Positions 7,923-15,192 of a DNA stretch of 26,109 nucleotides are shown in pieces. Under the pieces are notes generated by a model, which worked only from the letters and a program-made list of their open reading frames with translations, did no database searches and had not been told where the DNA came from. The translations under genes and the position numbers were made by a program. This DNA is from Oscillospiraceae bacterium (GTDB lineage Bacteria > Bacillota > Clostridia > Oscillospirales > Oscillospiraceae), in the NCBI GenBank assembly GCA_031255955.1, contig JAIRRO010000071.1, positions 1 through 26,109 on the forward strand, in the 5' to 3' direction. The number at the start of each line of letters is the position of its first letter. Within the stretch, counting starts at the first letter, position 1.

Positions 7923-7950
7923 ATTATACATTATCTATCGAAATATTCAA
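7923..7950 (-). promoter_or_regulatory. Sigma-A-type promoter for the OLE-oapA-dxs operon
   Basis: On the minus strand, TTGAAT (7945-7950) is followed after 16 bp by a perfect TATAAT (7923-7928). Transcription would start at about 7915 (A), right at the beginning of the structured OLE region. The surrounding DNA is A+T-rich compared with the RNA. No other convincing promoter is seen down to recN, so this may drive the whole operon. Confidence 0.8.
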
Positions 7951-8072
7951 GATTGGTATTCAATTTTTCCGCAAATATTTTTTCGGCGGGAATAATTTCA
8001 CTGCGCCGCAAAGCTGAAACCGCCGCACCCACAGCACCGCGCTTGCCAAATCGCGCCAAATGAGCCCCGCTT

Positions 8073-8102
8073 GTATACTCCGCGCGCTCCTGCGGATAAT
8101 AA
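8073..8102 (+). promoter_or_regulatory. Possible sporulation-type promoter upstream of spoVT
   Basis: GTATA (8073-8077) and GATAATAA (8095-8102) are separated by 17 bp, resembling sigma-G/sigma-F class promoters. The pair lies about 50 bp before the spoVT start, and spoVT is a forespore gene in Bacillus. The match is loose and the call tentative. Confidence 0.3.
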
Positions 8103-8149
8103 TGCTGTGTACCGTAGGCAAATAAAGCCCTGAAAGGAAGCATTATCAA

Positions 8150-8689
8150 ATGAAAGCAACGGGAATAGTGCGCCGGATTGACGATCTCGGGCGCGTAGTG
8201 ATACCAAAGGAAATCCGCCGCACAATGCGGATTCGCGAGGGCGACCCGCTGGAGATTTTCACGGAAAAGGACGGCGAGGTAATCTTCAAAAAATACTCCC
8301 CCATCGGCGAGTGGTCGGAAACCGCCTCTCTGCTGTGCGAGGCTATGAGCCGAACCTCCGAGCGATTCACGGCGATCGCCGACCGCGACGTATATATCGC
8401 CGTCAGCGGCGTATCAAAGCGCGAGCTGCACGAAAAGCACATAAGTGCGGAGATAGAGCGGATTATGGAGGCGCGGCGATTTTATCAGCGCACCGGCGGC
8501 GAGGGCGGAGCGCCGCTTGTTGACGGCTACGATAAATTTTCGGCGGACGCCGCCGCGCCGATTATCTCCGGCGGCGATGTGCTGGGCTGCGTGATTTTCT
8601 TCTCTGAAGGGGATTCGCTGCCCGGGGACGCGGAAATAAAGCTCGCGCAGACGGCGGCGGCGTTTCTCGGCAAGCAGCTGGAGAGCTGA
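8150..8689 (+). CDS. spoVT: Stage V sporulation protein T (AbrB-type regulator)
   Basis: SpoVT is a tetrameric transcription regulator that adjusts forespore gene expression. The 179-aa product has the full two-domain layout: an AbrB/MazE-like swapped-hairpin DNA-binding domain (residues 1-50, MKATGIVRRIDDLGRVVIPKE) and a GAF-like domain (about 55-178). The ATG at 8150 follows AAAGGAAG with about 9-nt spacing. It is divergent from the OLE operon across a 230-bp A+T-rich region and ends before a 13-bp-stem hairpin. It is strong evidence that the host is an endospore-former. Confidence 0.95.
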   Translation: MKATGIVRRIDDLGRVVIPKEIRRTMRIREGDPLEIFTEKDGEVIFKKYSPIGEWSETASLLCEAMSRTSERFTAIADRDVYIAVSGVSKRELHEKHISAEIERIMEARRFYQRTGGEGGAPLVDGYDKFSADAAAPIISGGDVLGCVIFFSEGDSLPGDAEIKLAQTAAAFLGKQLES

Positions 8690-8718
8690 ACAGCGCTGCC
8701 CAACGGAATAATTTGACA

Positions 8719-8753
8719 CACAGCGGGCGGCAATTTTCAAGCCGCCCGCTGTG
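8719..8753. terminator. Hairpin between convergent spoVT and aminopeptidase gene
   Basis: Bases 8719-8731 and 8741-8753 form a perfect 13-bp G+C-rich stem around a 9-base loop (aattttcaa). It lies 30 bp after the spoVT stop and 30 bp before the end of the convergent gene at 8783, a typical place for a shared terminator. Neither side has a proper T-run, so it may work as a weak bidirectional terminator or a 3'-end stabiliser. Confidence 0.6.
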
Positions 8754-8782
8754 CGCGCCGGAATTTCAATTCAACAAGTTGA

Positions 8783-9862
8783 TTACAGCTCAACAAGCTC
8801 TTTCGGCAGGGTTGTGATATTCTCGCTGCCCTGTTCGGTGATATAAATTACATCCTCTATTCTCACGCCGAATTTTCCCGGTATATAAATCCCCGGCTCG
8901 GCGGATATAACGGCTCCGGCGGGCAGCGCCCCGCCGTATGACGGCGACGCGTTCGGCAGCTCGTGCACCTCTATACCCAGCCCGTGCCCGAAGCCGTGTC
9001 CGAAATATTCTCCATAGCCCGCGTCCGAAATCACCTTTGCGGCGGCGGCGTGAACGTCTCTGCCAAGCACCCCCGCGCGCGCCGCGGCTATCCCCGCGCG
9101 CTGCGCCTCCGCCACCGTGTCGTATACGCGCCGCATTTCCTCCGTCGCGCGCCCGATGCACACTGTGCGCGTTGTATCAGAGCACCAGCCGTCCTTAGTA
9201 ACCCCGAAATCAATCGTCAAAAAGCCGCGCCGCAGCGCCCTGTCCTCCGGCACGCCGTGCGGCAGGCTGGAGCGCTCGCCCGAGACAACAATCGGGTCAA
9301 AGGATTTATCGTCCGCGCCGTTTCGCAGAAACGCGATGAGCAGCTCGCTCGCCAGCGCCCGCTCTGTAATATCGGGTGTTATCAGCGGCAGAATGTCGTT
9401 AAAGGATTTTTCCGCGATGCGCTGCGCCGCTTTCATTTTTTCAAGCTCCGCGCGTGTTTTTACGCTGCGCGCGTCTTGAAGTATTTTTTGCGCCGGAGTA
9501 AGCTCCGCGTAGAGCTTTTCGCTGCGTTTTTGATACTCGGCGTACGTCACCGCCTCCTCCTCAAACCCGAGGCTTTTCAGCCCGTTTTCGGCGCATACGG
9601 CGTTTATGAGCTTTTCATACGTGTTCTCCCTGTCGCACAGCGTCACCTGCGCGTCCGTTATGGCTTGCCGCGCCGCCTCGATATATCGCGAGTCGGTGAA
9701 AAACCACGCCTTTTCCGCGCTGATTATCATCACCCCGGCGGACGACGGAAATCCCGCCGCGTAGAAGCGGTTTGCGGGTGAGGTTATCATCAGCGCGTCA
9801 AGTCCGGCGATTTTGACGGCGTCCCGCAGCCTTGAAATGTTGCTCATTGAAATATTGTTCAT
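8783..9862 (-). CDS. M24-family Xaa-Pro aminopeptidase
   Basis: This is a cytosolic metallopeptidase of the pita-bread fold that removes an N-terminal residue preceding proline. The 359-aa product has an N-terminal creatinase-like domain (to about residue 125) and a catalytic domain with the five expected ligands: Asp in LTIDFG, Asp in WCSDTTRT, His in FGHGFGHGLG, Glu in ISAEPG and Glu in VRIEDV. ATG at 9862 is preferred because GGAGGAG is 6 nt upstream; the ATG at 9877 overlaps that ribosome site. The start overlaps the stop of the YqeG-like gene (ATGA), so the two are coupled. In many Firmicutes this gene is followed by efp, which is absent here. Confidence 0.93.
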   Translation of the reverse strand: MNNISMSNISRLRDAVKIAGLDALMITSPANRFYAAGFPSSAGVMIISAEKAWFFTDSRYIEAARQAITDAQVTLCDRENTYEKLINAVCAENGLKSLGFEEEAVTYAEYQKRSEKLYAELTPAQKILQDARSVKTRAELEKMKAAQRIAEKSFNDILPLITPDITERALASELLIAFLRNGADDKSFDPIVVSGERSSLPHGVPEDRALRRGFLTIDFGVTKDGWCSDTTRTVCIGRATEEMRRVYDTVAEAQRAGIAAARAGVLGRDVHAAAAKVISDAGYGEYFGHGFGHGLGIEVHELPNASPSYGGALPAGAVISAEPGIYIPGKFGVRIEDVIYITEQGSENITTLPKELVEL

Positions 9863-10353
9863 GCGTATCTCCTCCATATTCTAAACGGCGCTTCAAGCGC
9901 GTATCTCAGCGCTAGCAGCGGATTTGAGAGCTTAATCGGTTTGACGAGAATCGGTGTAATCCCCGCCAGCCGCGCGGAGAGAACATCCGTATAAATCTGA
10001 TCCCCCGCCAAGGCGGCAGCCTCGGCGGCAACATTCATTTGGCGCAAAAGCTCACGCGGCTTTCGTGGCGACGGCTTTTTCGCGCGGAGAACATACGGCA
10101 CGCCCAGCGCCTCCGCGAACGCCTCGACGCGCCGGGCGCGGCGGCTGTTTGATACGATGCACAGCAAAATGCCCGCTTCGCGAATAGCGCTTACCCAGCG
10201 CTGCGTGTCCTTCGTCGGGTGGTCTGTTCCGTAGGGGGCTATCGTGTTGTCCAAATCAAGCATCAACAGCCGAATGTTGTTTTTTACAAGAAGCTCTGCC
10301 GATATGCTCTCTATCGCGCGGAATTTGTATTTGGGAATCGGCAAAAAGCTCAT
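9859..10353 (-). CDS. YqeG family HAD-type phosphatase
   Basis: This 164-aa protein belongs to the YqeG subfamily of HAD hydrolases. Motif I is LMLDLDNTI, motif II is the Ser in CIVSNSRR, and the later acidic motif is ALAGDQIYTDV. The N-terminus MSFLPIPKYKF is typical. Start ATG at 10353 follows GGGGGC with about 7-nt spacing. The same frame stays open to 10782, but that stretch is Arg/Ser/Pro-rich and antisense to the gene at 10424, so it is not part of the protein. Substrate is unknown; related proteins act on phosphorylated metabolites such as phosphatidylglycerophosphate. It is the first gene of a pair with the aminopeptidase. Confidence 0.9.
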   Translation of the reverse strand: MSFLPIPKYKFRAIESISAELLVKNNIRLLMLDLDNTIAPYGTDHPTKDTQRWVSAIREAGILLCIVSNSRRARRVEAFAEALGVPYVLRAKKPSPRKPRELLRQMNVAAEAAALAGDQIYTDVLSARLAGITPILVKPIKLSNPLLALRYALEAPFRIWRRYA

Positions 10354-10423
10354 AAATATCGCCCCCGTTTCATAATGTAGTACAACCCCCGAATGCTCTG
10401 AAGCTAAAAGGAGAGGCTTGCCG

Positions 10424-11206
10424 ATGAAGCTCTGTATCGCCGTGCCGGGCGGTGTCCTTCCGGCGCTTGACCCGCGCTTTGAAGCCGCGCGGATTATGTA
10501 CCGCATCCGCGGCTCGCGCCTGTATTGCGCGCGGCGCGGCGCTAATGCCCGCGGCGGGATAATGGTCATCAACGCCTCGGGATACACAGGCGGCGGTCCT
10601 GTGTCCGCCCTGCTGGAGGAAATAGGCGTCACTGTGGCTGTCCGCGAATTTGACGGCGTTGTGCTGGATACGGGCGAGCTTGACGCGCGTCGCCGCGCCC
10701 TGCCGCTGCAAGCCGCGCTTGCCTCCGGACTTGTGTCCGATATATCCCCGCGCCCCGTTTTTGTGCGTGAAGCGCTCGGCAAAAGCGTTCCGGGGGCGCA
10801 GGTGCTGATTCAAACTGCGCTGTCCGCGGGGAGCCTTTCGCGCCATTTATCCGACGCCGCCGAACGCTTCGGCATCTCGCGGCTGGCGCTGGAATGTGAC
10901 AGGATACATATGGATTTTCCCCTGCCCTGCCCCGACGGCGCGGGTGTGGAGCTTGATAGAAGCCGCTTTAGCGAGCTGCGCGAGCGTGCCTCGCGCGTGT
11001 TTTTCTCTGACGCTCTCTGCGTAAACTATTTTTTTCGCGCCGAAAAGACGTCCAGCCGTGAAGACTCGTCCAGCCGTATGGTTTTGTTCGACGACGCAGA
11101 GAGCATGCGCCGCAAGCTGGAGCTTGCAAAATGCCTTGGAATTGAGCGGGCATTTCTTTATTACCCGCACGTGAGCGATATCTTGCCGCAGCTGCTTCCC
11201 GACTAA
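10424..11206 (+). CDS. Unrecognised 260-aa protein, weakly TIM-barrel/GH18-like
   Basis: ATG at 10424 has AGGAGAGG 7 nt upstream, which favours it over an in-frame TTG at 10418. I do not recognise a named family. Alternating hydrophobic strands and helices run throughout. REFDGVVLDTGELD (about residues 75-90) and the C-terminal block VLFDDAESMRRKLELAKCLG loosely recall the catalytic strand and the last barrel strand of GH18-type domains, but the catalytic DxxDxDxE is not present, so it may be a non-catalytic relative. There is no signal peptide, so it is probably cytosolic. It is divergent from the YqeG gene with 70 bp between the starts, and its stop overlaps that of rarA by 4 bp. Confidence 0.75.
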   Translation: MKLCIAVPGGVLPALDPRFEAARIMYRIRGSRLYCARRGANARGGIMVINASGYTGGGPVSALLEEIGVTVAVREFDGVVLDTGELDARRRALPLQAALASGLVSDISPRPVFVREALGKSVPGAQVLIQTALSAGSLSRHLSDAAERFGISRLALECDRIHMDFPLPCPDGAGVELDRSRFSELRERASRVFFSDALCVNYFFRAEKTSSREDSSSRMVLFDDAESMRRKLELAKCLGIERAFLYYPHVSDILPQLLPD

Positions 11207-12471
11207 GTCTCCCCCTTTATCGCGTCCCAATATTTTTTGGCGGCTTGCTCCGTCTTGTTATCCCCGTATTCGTAGTATTTCGCGTCCTTTATCGCGTCGG
11301 GCAGATATTGCTGCGCTGTCCACGCGTTCGGATAGTCGTGCGGGTATTTATAGCCTTGCTCGCGCTCAAAGCCCGCTCCGTCCGCGTGGACGTTTTGCAG
11401 CTCGCGCGGGATTGCGCCTGTCTTCCCGGCGCGCACATCAGCCAGCGCCCTATCTATCGCCATAACGCCCGTGTTTGACTTTGGCGCCGTGCAAAGCAGT
11501 ATAACAGCGTCCGCCAGAGGCAGCCGCGCCTCCGGCATACCGAGCTGCACGGCGGCGTCCACGCACGCTTTAACTATCGATATCGCCGAGGGATAGGCAA
11601 GTCCGATGTCCTCACAGGCGGCGCATAAAATACGTCGGCAAGGGGCGATGATATCGCCCGCCTCCAGCAACCGCGCCAGATAATGCAGCGCGGCGTCCGT
11701 ATCAGAGCCGCGAATTGATTTGTGCAGCGCGGAGAGAATGTCGAAATGCTCGTCGCCGTCGCGGTCATATCGCATGGCGCTTCTTTGCGTCACGGCGCGC
11801 GCGTCGTCCTCCCCGATTGTAATTTTGCCCTTCTCGCGCCGCGACGCGGAAAACAGCAGCTCAACCGAGTTTATCGCCTTGCGGGCATCCCCTCCGCACG
11901 ACGTCGCGATGTATTTCACCGTCTCGGGCTTCAGCTCTGCCGTCACCGCGTCACGTTTTTCAAGGTATCTAACGGCGCGCCACACCGCTTTTTCAATGTC
12001 CTCCGCCGTGAGGGGTTTGAATTCAAACACCGTGCTGCGTGACAGCACGGCGTTATAGACATAGAAATACGGATTTTCCGTTGTGGAGGCAATCAGCGTG
12101 ATTTTCCCGTTCTCTATGAATTCCAGCAGCGATTGCTGTTGTTTTTTATTGAAATATTGAATCTCGTCAAGATACAGCAGTATGCCGTTCGGCGCGAGAA
12201 ACGTATCCAGCTCGGCGATAACGCCCCGGATTTCGGCTATACCCGCCGTCGTGGCGTTCAGCTTTCTCAAGACGCGCCCGGAGGACGCGGCTATGATATT
12301 CGCAACGGTGGTTTTCCCGGAGCCTGACGGACCGTAAAAAATCATATTCGGGACACTGCCGGACTCCACTATCCGGCGCAGAAGTCCGCCCTCTCCCAAT
12401 ATATGCTCCTGCCCCGCAACGTCCTCAAGGGATGCGGGGCGCAGCTCGTCGGCAAGCGGACGATATGGCAT
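11203..12471 (-). CDS. rarA: Replication-associated recombination protein A (RarA/MgsA)
   Basis: RarA is a tetrameric AAA+ ATPase related to clamp-loader subunits that works at stalled replication forks. The 422-aa product starts MPYRPLADELRPASLEDVAGQ, the usual N-terminus, with Walker A GPSGSGKT at 47-54, Walker B LLYLDEIQYF at about 98-107, sensor 1 in IASTTENPYF, and the C-terminal tetramerisation domain (ACEDIGLA, HDYPNAW). ATG 12471 is chosen by family alignment; AAGGAGGA lies 11 nt upstream, a longish spacer. The frame is open further upstream through a 9-bp repeat coding RYA units, but that is not family-like. It lies downstream of glyA on the same strand with a 170-bp structured gap. 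Confidence 0.94.
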   Translation of the reverse strand: MPYRPLADELRPASLEDVAGQEHILGEGGLLRRIVESGSVPNMIFYGPSGSGKTTVANIIAASSGRVLRKLNATTAGIAEIRGVIAELDTFLAPNGILLYLDEIQYFNKKQQQSLLEFIENGKITLIASTTENPYFYVYNAVLSRSTVFEFKPLTAEDIEKAVWRAVRYLEKRDAVTAELKPETVKYIATSCGGDARKAINSVELLFSASRREKGKITIGEDDARAVTQRSAMRYDRDGDEHFDILSALHKSIRGSDTDAALHYLARLLEAGDIIAPCRRILCAACEDIGLAYPSAISIVKACVDAAVQLGMPEARLPLADAVILLCTAPKSNTGVMAIDRALADVRAGKTGAIPRELQNVHADGAGFEREQGYKYPHDYPNAWTAQQYLPDAIKDAKYYEYGDNKTEQAAKKYWDAIKGET

Positions 12472-12493
12472 AACCCATCTATCCTCCTTCATA

Positions 12494-12520
12494 GCATACC
12501 GGGCATACCGGGCATACCGG
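12494..12520. repeat. Three perfect copies of a 9-bp unit upstream of rarA
   Basis: The plus strand has GCATACCGG three times without interruption. The array ends 5 bp upstream of the rarA ribosome site (12482-12489) as read on the minus strand. Slippage would change the length of the rarA leader in steps of 9 bp. Confidence 0.85.
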
Positions 12521-12569
12521 CGCGCGGGCACGCGCGCCTCTTGCCCCGTTTCGTCTTTAGTCCATTACA

Positions 12570-12642
12570 ACGTGCTGACGCACGTGGAACGCTCTTTTGA
12601 GCGAGGTTCGCGGCAAGCCGCTCACAGACTGCACGGCAGTCT
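12570..12642. repeat. Cluster of four consecutive small hairpins between glyA and rarA
   Basis: Four inverted repeats follow each other: 12570-12575/12580-12585 (ACGTGC, loop TGAC), 12590-12594/12599-12603 (CGCTC, loop TTTT), 12610-12613/12618-12621 (GCGG, loop CAAG) and 12626-12632/12636-12642 (AGACTGC, loop ACG). The last overlaps the glyA stop codon. They could form the 3' end of the glyA message or a processing signal; none has a proper T-tract. The first resembles the hairpins at 18288-18351. Confidence 0.65.
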
Positions 12643-13889
12643 TATTGATATAACGGGTGGCTGTCCGCGAGGTCGCGAACGCGCTCGCGGATGTGCTCCG
12701 CCTTGCCCGCGGCGTCCGTCGCCGTTAAGAATATGCACTCGGCGATGTCGTCCATATCAGCCTCGCCAAAGCCGCGCGTTGTAACGGCGGCGGTGCCTAA
12801 GCGTATGCCGCTTGTCAGCGAAGCGTTTTGCGGATCGTTTGGAATCTTATTTTTGTTGGCGGTGATATTCACGCTGTCAAGCAGCTCCTCCATATCCTTG
12901 CCCGTGATGCCAAGTCCGCGCAAATCCGCCAGCATCAAATGATTGTCCGTGCCGCCGGACACAAGCTGCATCCCGCGCGCAAGCAGCGCCTCGGCAAGCG
13001 CCCGCGCGTTTTTGCGAATCTGCTGCTGATACGTCTTATATTCCGGCTTTAGCGCCTCGCCGAAGGCGACAGCCTTCGCCGCGATGATATGCATCAGCGG
13101 TCCTCCCTGCGCCCCGGGGAAAACGGATGAATTTATGCGTTTGGCTATCGCCTCGTCGTTCGTCATCAAAAATCCGCCGCGCGGACCGCGCATCGTTTTA
13201 TGCGTCGTGCTGGTGACAATATCGGCATACGGCAAGGGCGACGGATGCTCTCCCGCAGCGACAAGCCCCGCGATGTGGGCAATATCCACCATTAAATACG
13301 CGCCGACCTCCTTCGCGATATCCCCGAACACCTTGAAGTCGATAATGCGCGGATAGGCGGACGCCCCCGCGATTATCATCTGCGGGCGATGCTCCTTCGC
13401 GAGGCGGCGCACCTCGTCATAATCGATAAGATTGGTGTCCGGCGTCACACCATAGGACACTATTTTATAATACTTCCCCGAAAAATTCGCGGGGGAGCCG
13501 TGAGAAAGATGCCCGCCGTGGTCAAGGTTCATACCCAGCACCGTATCCCCCGGCTTAACAAGCGACATATACGCCGCGTAATTCGCCGAGACGCCCGAAT
13601 GGGGCTGAACATTCACAAATTTTGCGCCAAATATTCGCTTTGCGCGCTCTATCGCAAGCTGCTCCACGACGTCCACCTCAGCACAGCCGCCGTAATATCT
13701 GTGTCCGGGATAACCCTCCGCGTATTTATTGGTCAGCACTGTCCCCGCCGCGGCAAGCACCGCCCCGGAGACAAAATTCTCCGACGCTATCAGCTCGATA
13801 TTGCGTCTCTGGCGCGCGTACTCCTTTTCGATTGCCGCGCCGACCTCCGGGTCAAGCCGCGATATAAAATCCATTGTCTCTCGTATCAT
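12642..13889 (-). CDS. glyA: Serine hydroxymethyltransferase
   Basis: GlyA is a PLP enzyme that interconverts serine plus tetrahydrofolate with glycine plus 5,10-methylene-tetrahydrofolate, supplying one-carbon units. The 415-aa product has the typical size. Visible motifs are NIELIASENFVS, NKYAEGYPGHRYYGGC, VDIAHIAGLV, the PLP lysine in TSTTHKTMRGPRGG, and DNHLMLADLR. ATG 13889 has GGAGGAG 8 nt upstream; the in-frame upstream extension crosses the promoter and is rejected. A strong promoter lies just ahead. It is divergent from serC, so serine synthesis and its conversion to glycine are adjacent. Confidence 0.97.
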   Translation of the reverse strand: MIRETMDFISRLDPEVGAAIEKEYARQRRNIELIASENFVSGAVLAAAGTVLTNKYAEGYPGHRYYGGCAEVDVVEQLAIERAKRIFGAKFVNVQPHSGVSANYAAYMSLVKPGDTVLGMNLDHGGHLSHGSPANFSGKYYKIVSYGVTPDTNLIDYDEVRRLAKEHRPQMIIAGASAYPRIIDFKVFGDIAKEVGAYLMVDIAHIAGLVAAGEHPSPLPYADIVTSTTHKTMRGPRGGFLMTNDEAIAKRINSSVFPGAQGGPLMHIIAAKAVAFGEALKPEYKTYQQQIRKNARALAEALLARGMQLVSGGTDNHLMLADLRGLGITGKDMEELLDSVNITANKNKIPNDPQNASLTSGIRLGTAAVTTRGFGEADMDDIAECIFLTATDAAGKAEHIRERVRDLADSHPLYQ

Positions 13890-13935
13890 TGAAAAATCTC
13901 CTCCGAAAATCTCCACTGTAAATTGGGTCGTTTGA

Positions 13936-13964
13936 ATTATATACCGAGGACGAAAACATTTCAA
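13936..13964 (-). promoter_or_regulatory. Sigma-A promoter of glyA
   Basis: On the minus strand TTGAAA (13959-13964) and TATAAT (13936-13941) are 17 bp apart. The transcript would start about 13929, giving a short leader of about 40 nt, too short for a riboswitch. Confidence 0.85.
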
Positions 13965-14008
13965 GCTGAAAATAAATATTCACGAATTTTGTCAAAAACC
14001 CCGCGCGG

Positions 14009-14037
14009 TTGACAGCGCCGCAAACGTGTGGTAGAAT
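14009..14037 (+). promoter_or_regulatory. Sigma-A promoter of serC-serA-ymdB
   Basis: TTGACA (14009-14014) and TAGAAT (14032-14037) are 17 bp apart. The -35 box is the right arm of a spaced inverted repeat, TGTCAA (13990-13995) and TTGACA, which could be a regulator site or coincidence. The leader is about 45 nt. Confidence 0.85.
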
Positions 14038-14088
14038 ACGCTTCCAAGCAATCGCAAAAATTTTTAATTAACAGGCTGGTGTTCTCTT

Positions 14089-15186
14089 ATGGCAAGCGGC
14101 AATTTCAACAAGCGAATCTACAACTTCTCGTCGGGTCCCTCCACCCTTCCGCTGTCGGCTCTTGAAACGGCGGCGGCGGAAATGACGAATTATCGCGGCT
14201 CCGGTATGTCCGTTATGGAGATGAGCCACCGCAGCCGGATGTATCTCGAAATTTTTGAGGAGGTAAAGGCGTCCCTGCGCGCGGCGCTGAGCGTCCCCGA
14301 TACGCACGAGATTTTATTTATGCAGGGCGGGGCGACGTTTCAATTCTCTGCCGTGCCGCTCAATCTTATCGGCGATAATGGCGAGGCCGACTATGCCGTC
14401 ACAGGCAGCTTTGCCTCCGGCGCGATGAAAGAAGCGCGCAAGTATGGACGGATAAACGTCGCCGCCTCAAGCGAGGATCGCGATTTTTCATACATTCCGC
14501 CGCAGGGCGCCTTAAAGCTCTCCCCCGGCGCGAAATATTTTTATTACTGCGCAAACAATACCATCTATGGTACAGAGTGGCAGTATATCCCCGAGACGAG
14601 CGGCGTGCCTATTGTCTGCGATATGTCCTCAAATATTCTCTCTAAGCCTGTTGACGTTTCCAAATACGGCTTAATTTTCGCCGGTGTGCAAAAGAATATG
14701 GCGCCCGCCGGGATGGCTGTCGTGATTATCAGCAAGTCATTAGCCGGACTTGAGCTGCCGTACACCCCCAGAATAATGAGCTACAGAACAGCCATCGAAA
14801 AGGACTCTATGGATAACACCCCGCCATGCTATGCGATTTATATGCTCGGCTTAACGCTGAAATGGCTTGAAACGCAGGGCGGCGTCGCCGGAATGGAGCG
14901 GCGCAAGGCGGCAAAGGCGAAAATTCTCTATGACGTCATTGACGCCTCTCATATGTTCATCGGCACGGCTGAAAAATCCTCGCGCAGCGATATGAACATC
15001 ACCTTCCGCACGACGGACAGCGAGCTGGATTCCCGCTTTATCAAGGAAGCCTCCGAGCTGGGGTTTGCGAATCTCGCGGGACACAGAAGCGTCGGCGGGA
15101 TGCGCGCCTCCGTATACAACGCCATGCCGGAGGACGGCGTCCTGGCTCTCGCCGATTTTATGCGCGATTTTGAAAAAAAGAGGTAA
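14089..15186 (+). CDS. serC: Phosphoserine aminotransferase
   Basis: SerC is a PLP aminotransferase that converts 3-phosphohydroxypyruvate and glutamate to phosphoserine, step two of serine synthesis. The 365-aa product starts with the family signature YNFSSGPSTLP, has the GSGMSVMEMSHRS block, and places the PLP lysine in FAGVQKNMAPAG. The C-terminal GHRSVGGMRASVYNAMP is typical. ATG 14089 has a weak ribosome site. It leads a run serC-serA-ymdB from its own promoter; the gap to serA is 6 bp. Confidence 0.97.
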   Translation: MASGNFNKRIYNFSSGPSTLPLSALETAAAEMTNYRGSGMSVMEMSHRSRMYLEIFEEVKASLRAALSVPDTHEILFMQGGATFQFSAVPLNLIGDNGEADYAVTGSFASGAMKEARKYGRINVAASSEDRDFSYIPPQGALKLSPGAKYFYYCANNTIYGTEWQYIPETSGVPIVCDMSSNILSKPVDVSKYGLIFAGVQKNMAPAGMAVVIISKSLAGLELPYTPRIMSYRTAIEKDSMDNTPPCYAIYMLGLTLKWLETQGGVAGMERRKAAKAKILYDVIDASHMFIGTAEKSSRSDMNITFRTTDSELDSRFIKEASELGFANLAGHRSVGGMRASVYNAMPEDGVLALADFMRDFEKKR

Positions 15187-15192
15187 ATTCTG

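Noticed and set aside
8963..9781. Long plus-strand frame across the aminopeptidase gene
   Set aside because: Shadow frame; the minus-strand M24 protein has all five metal ligands.
10354..10782. N-terminal extension of the YqeG-like protein to 10782
   Set aside because: The extension is antisense to the well-supported gene at 10424, has low-complexity Arg/Ser content, and a good ribosome site precedes ATG 10353.
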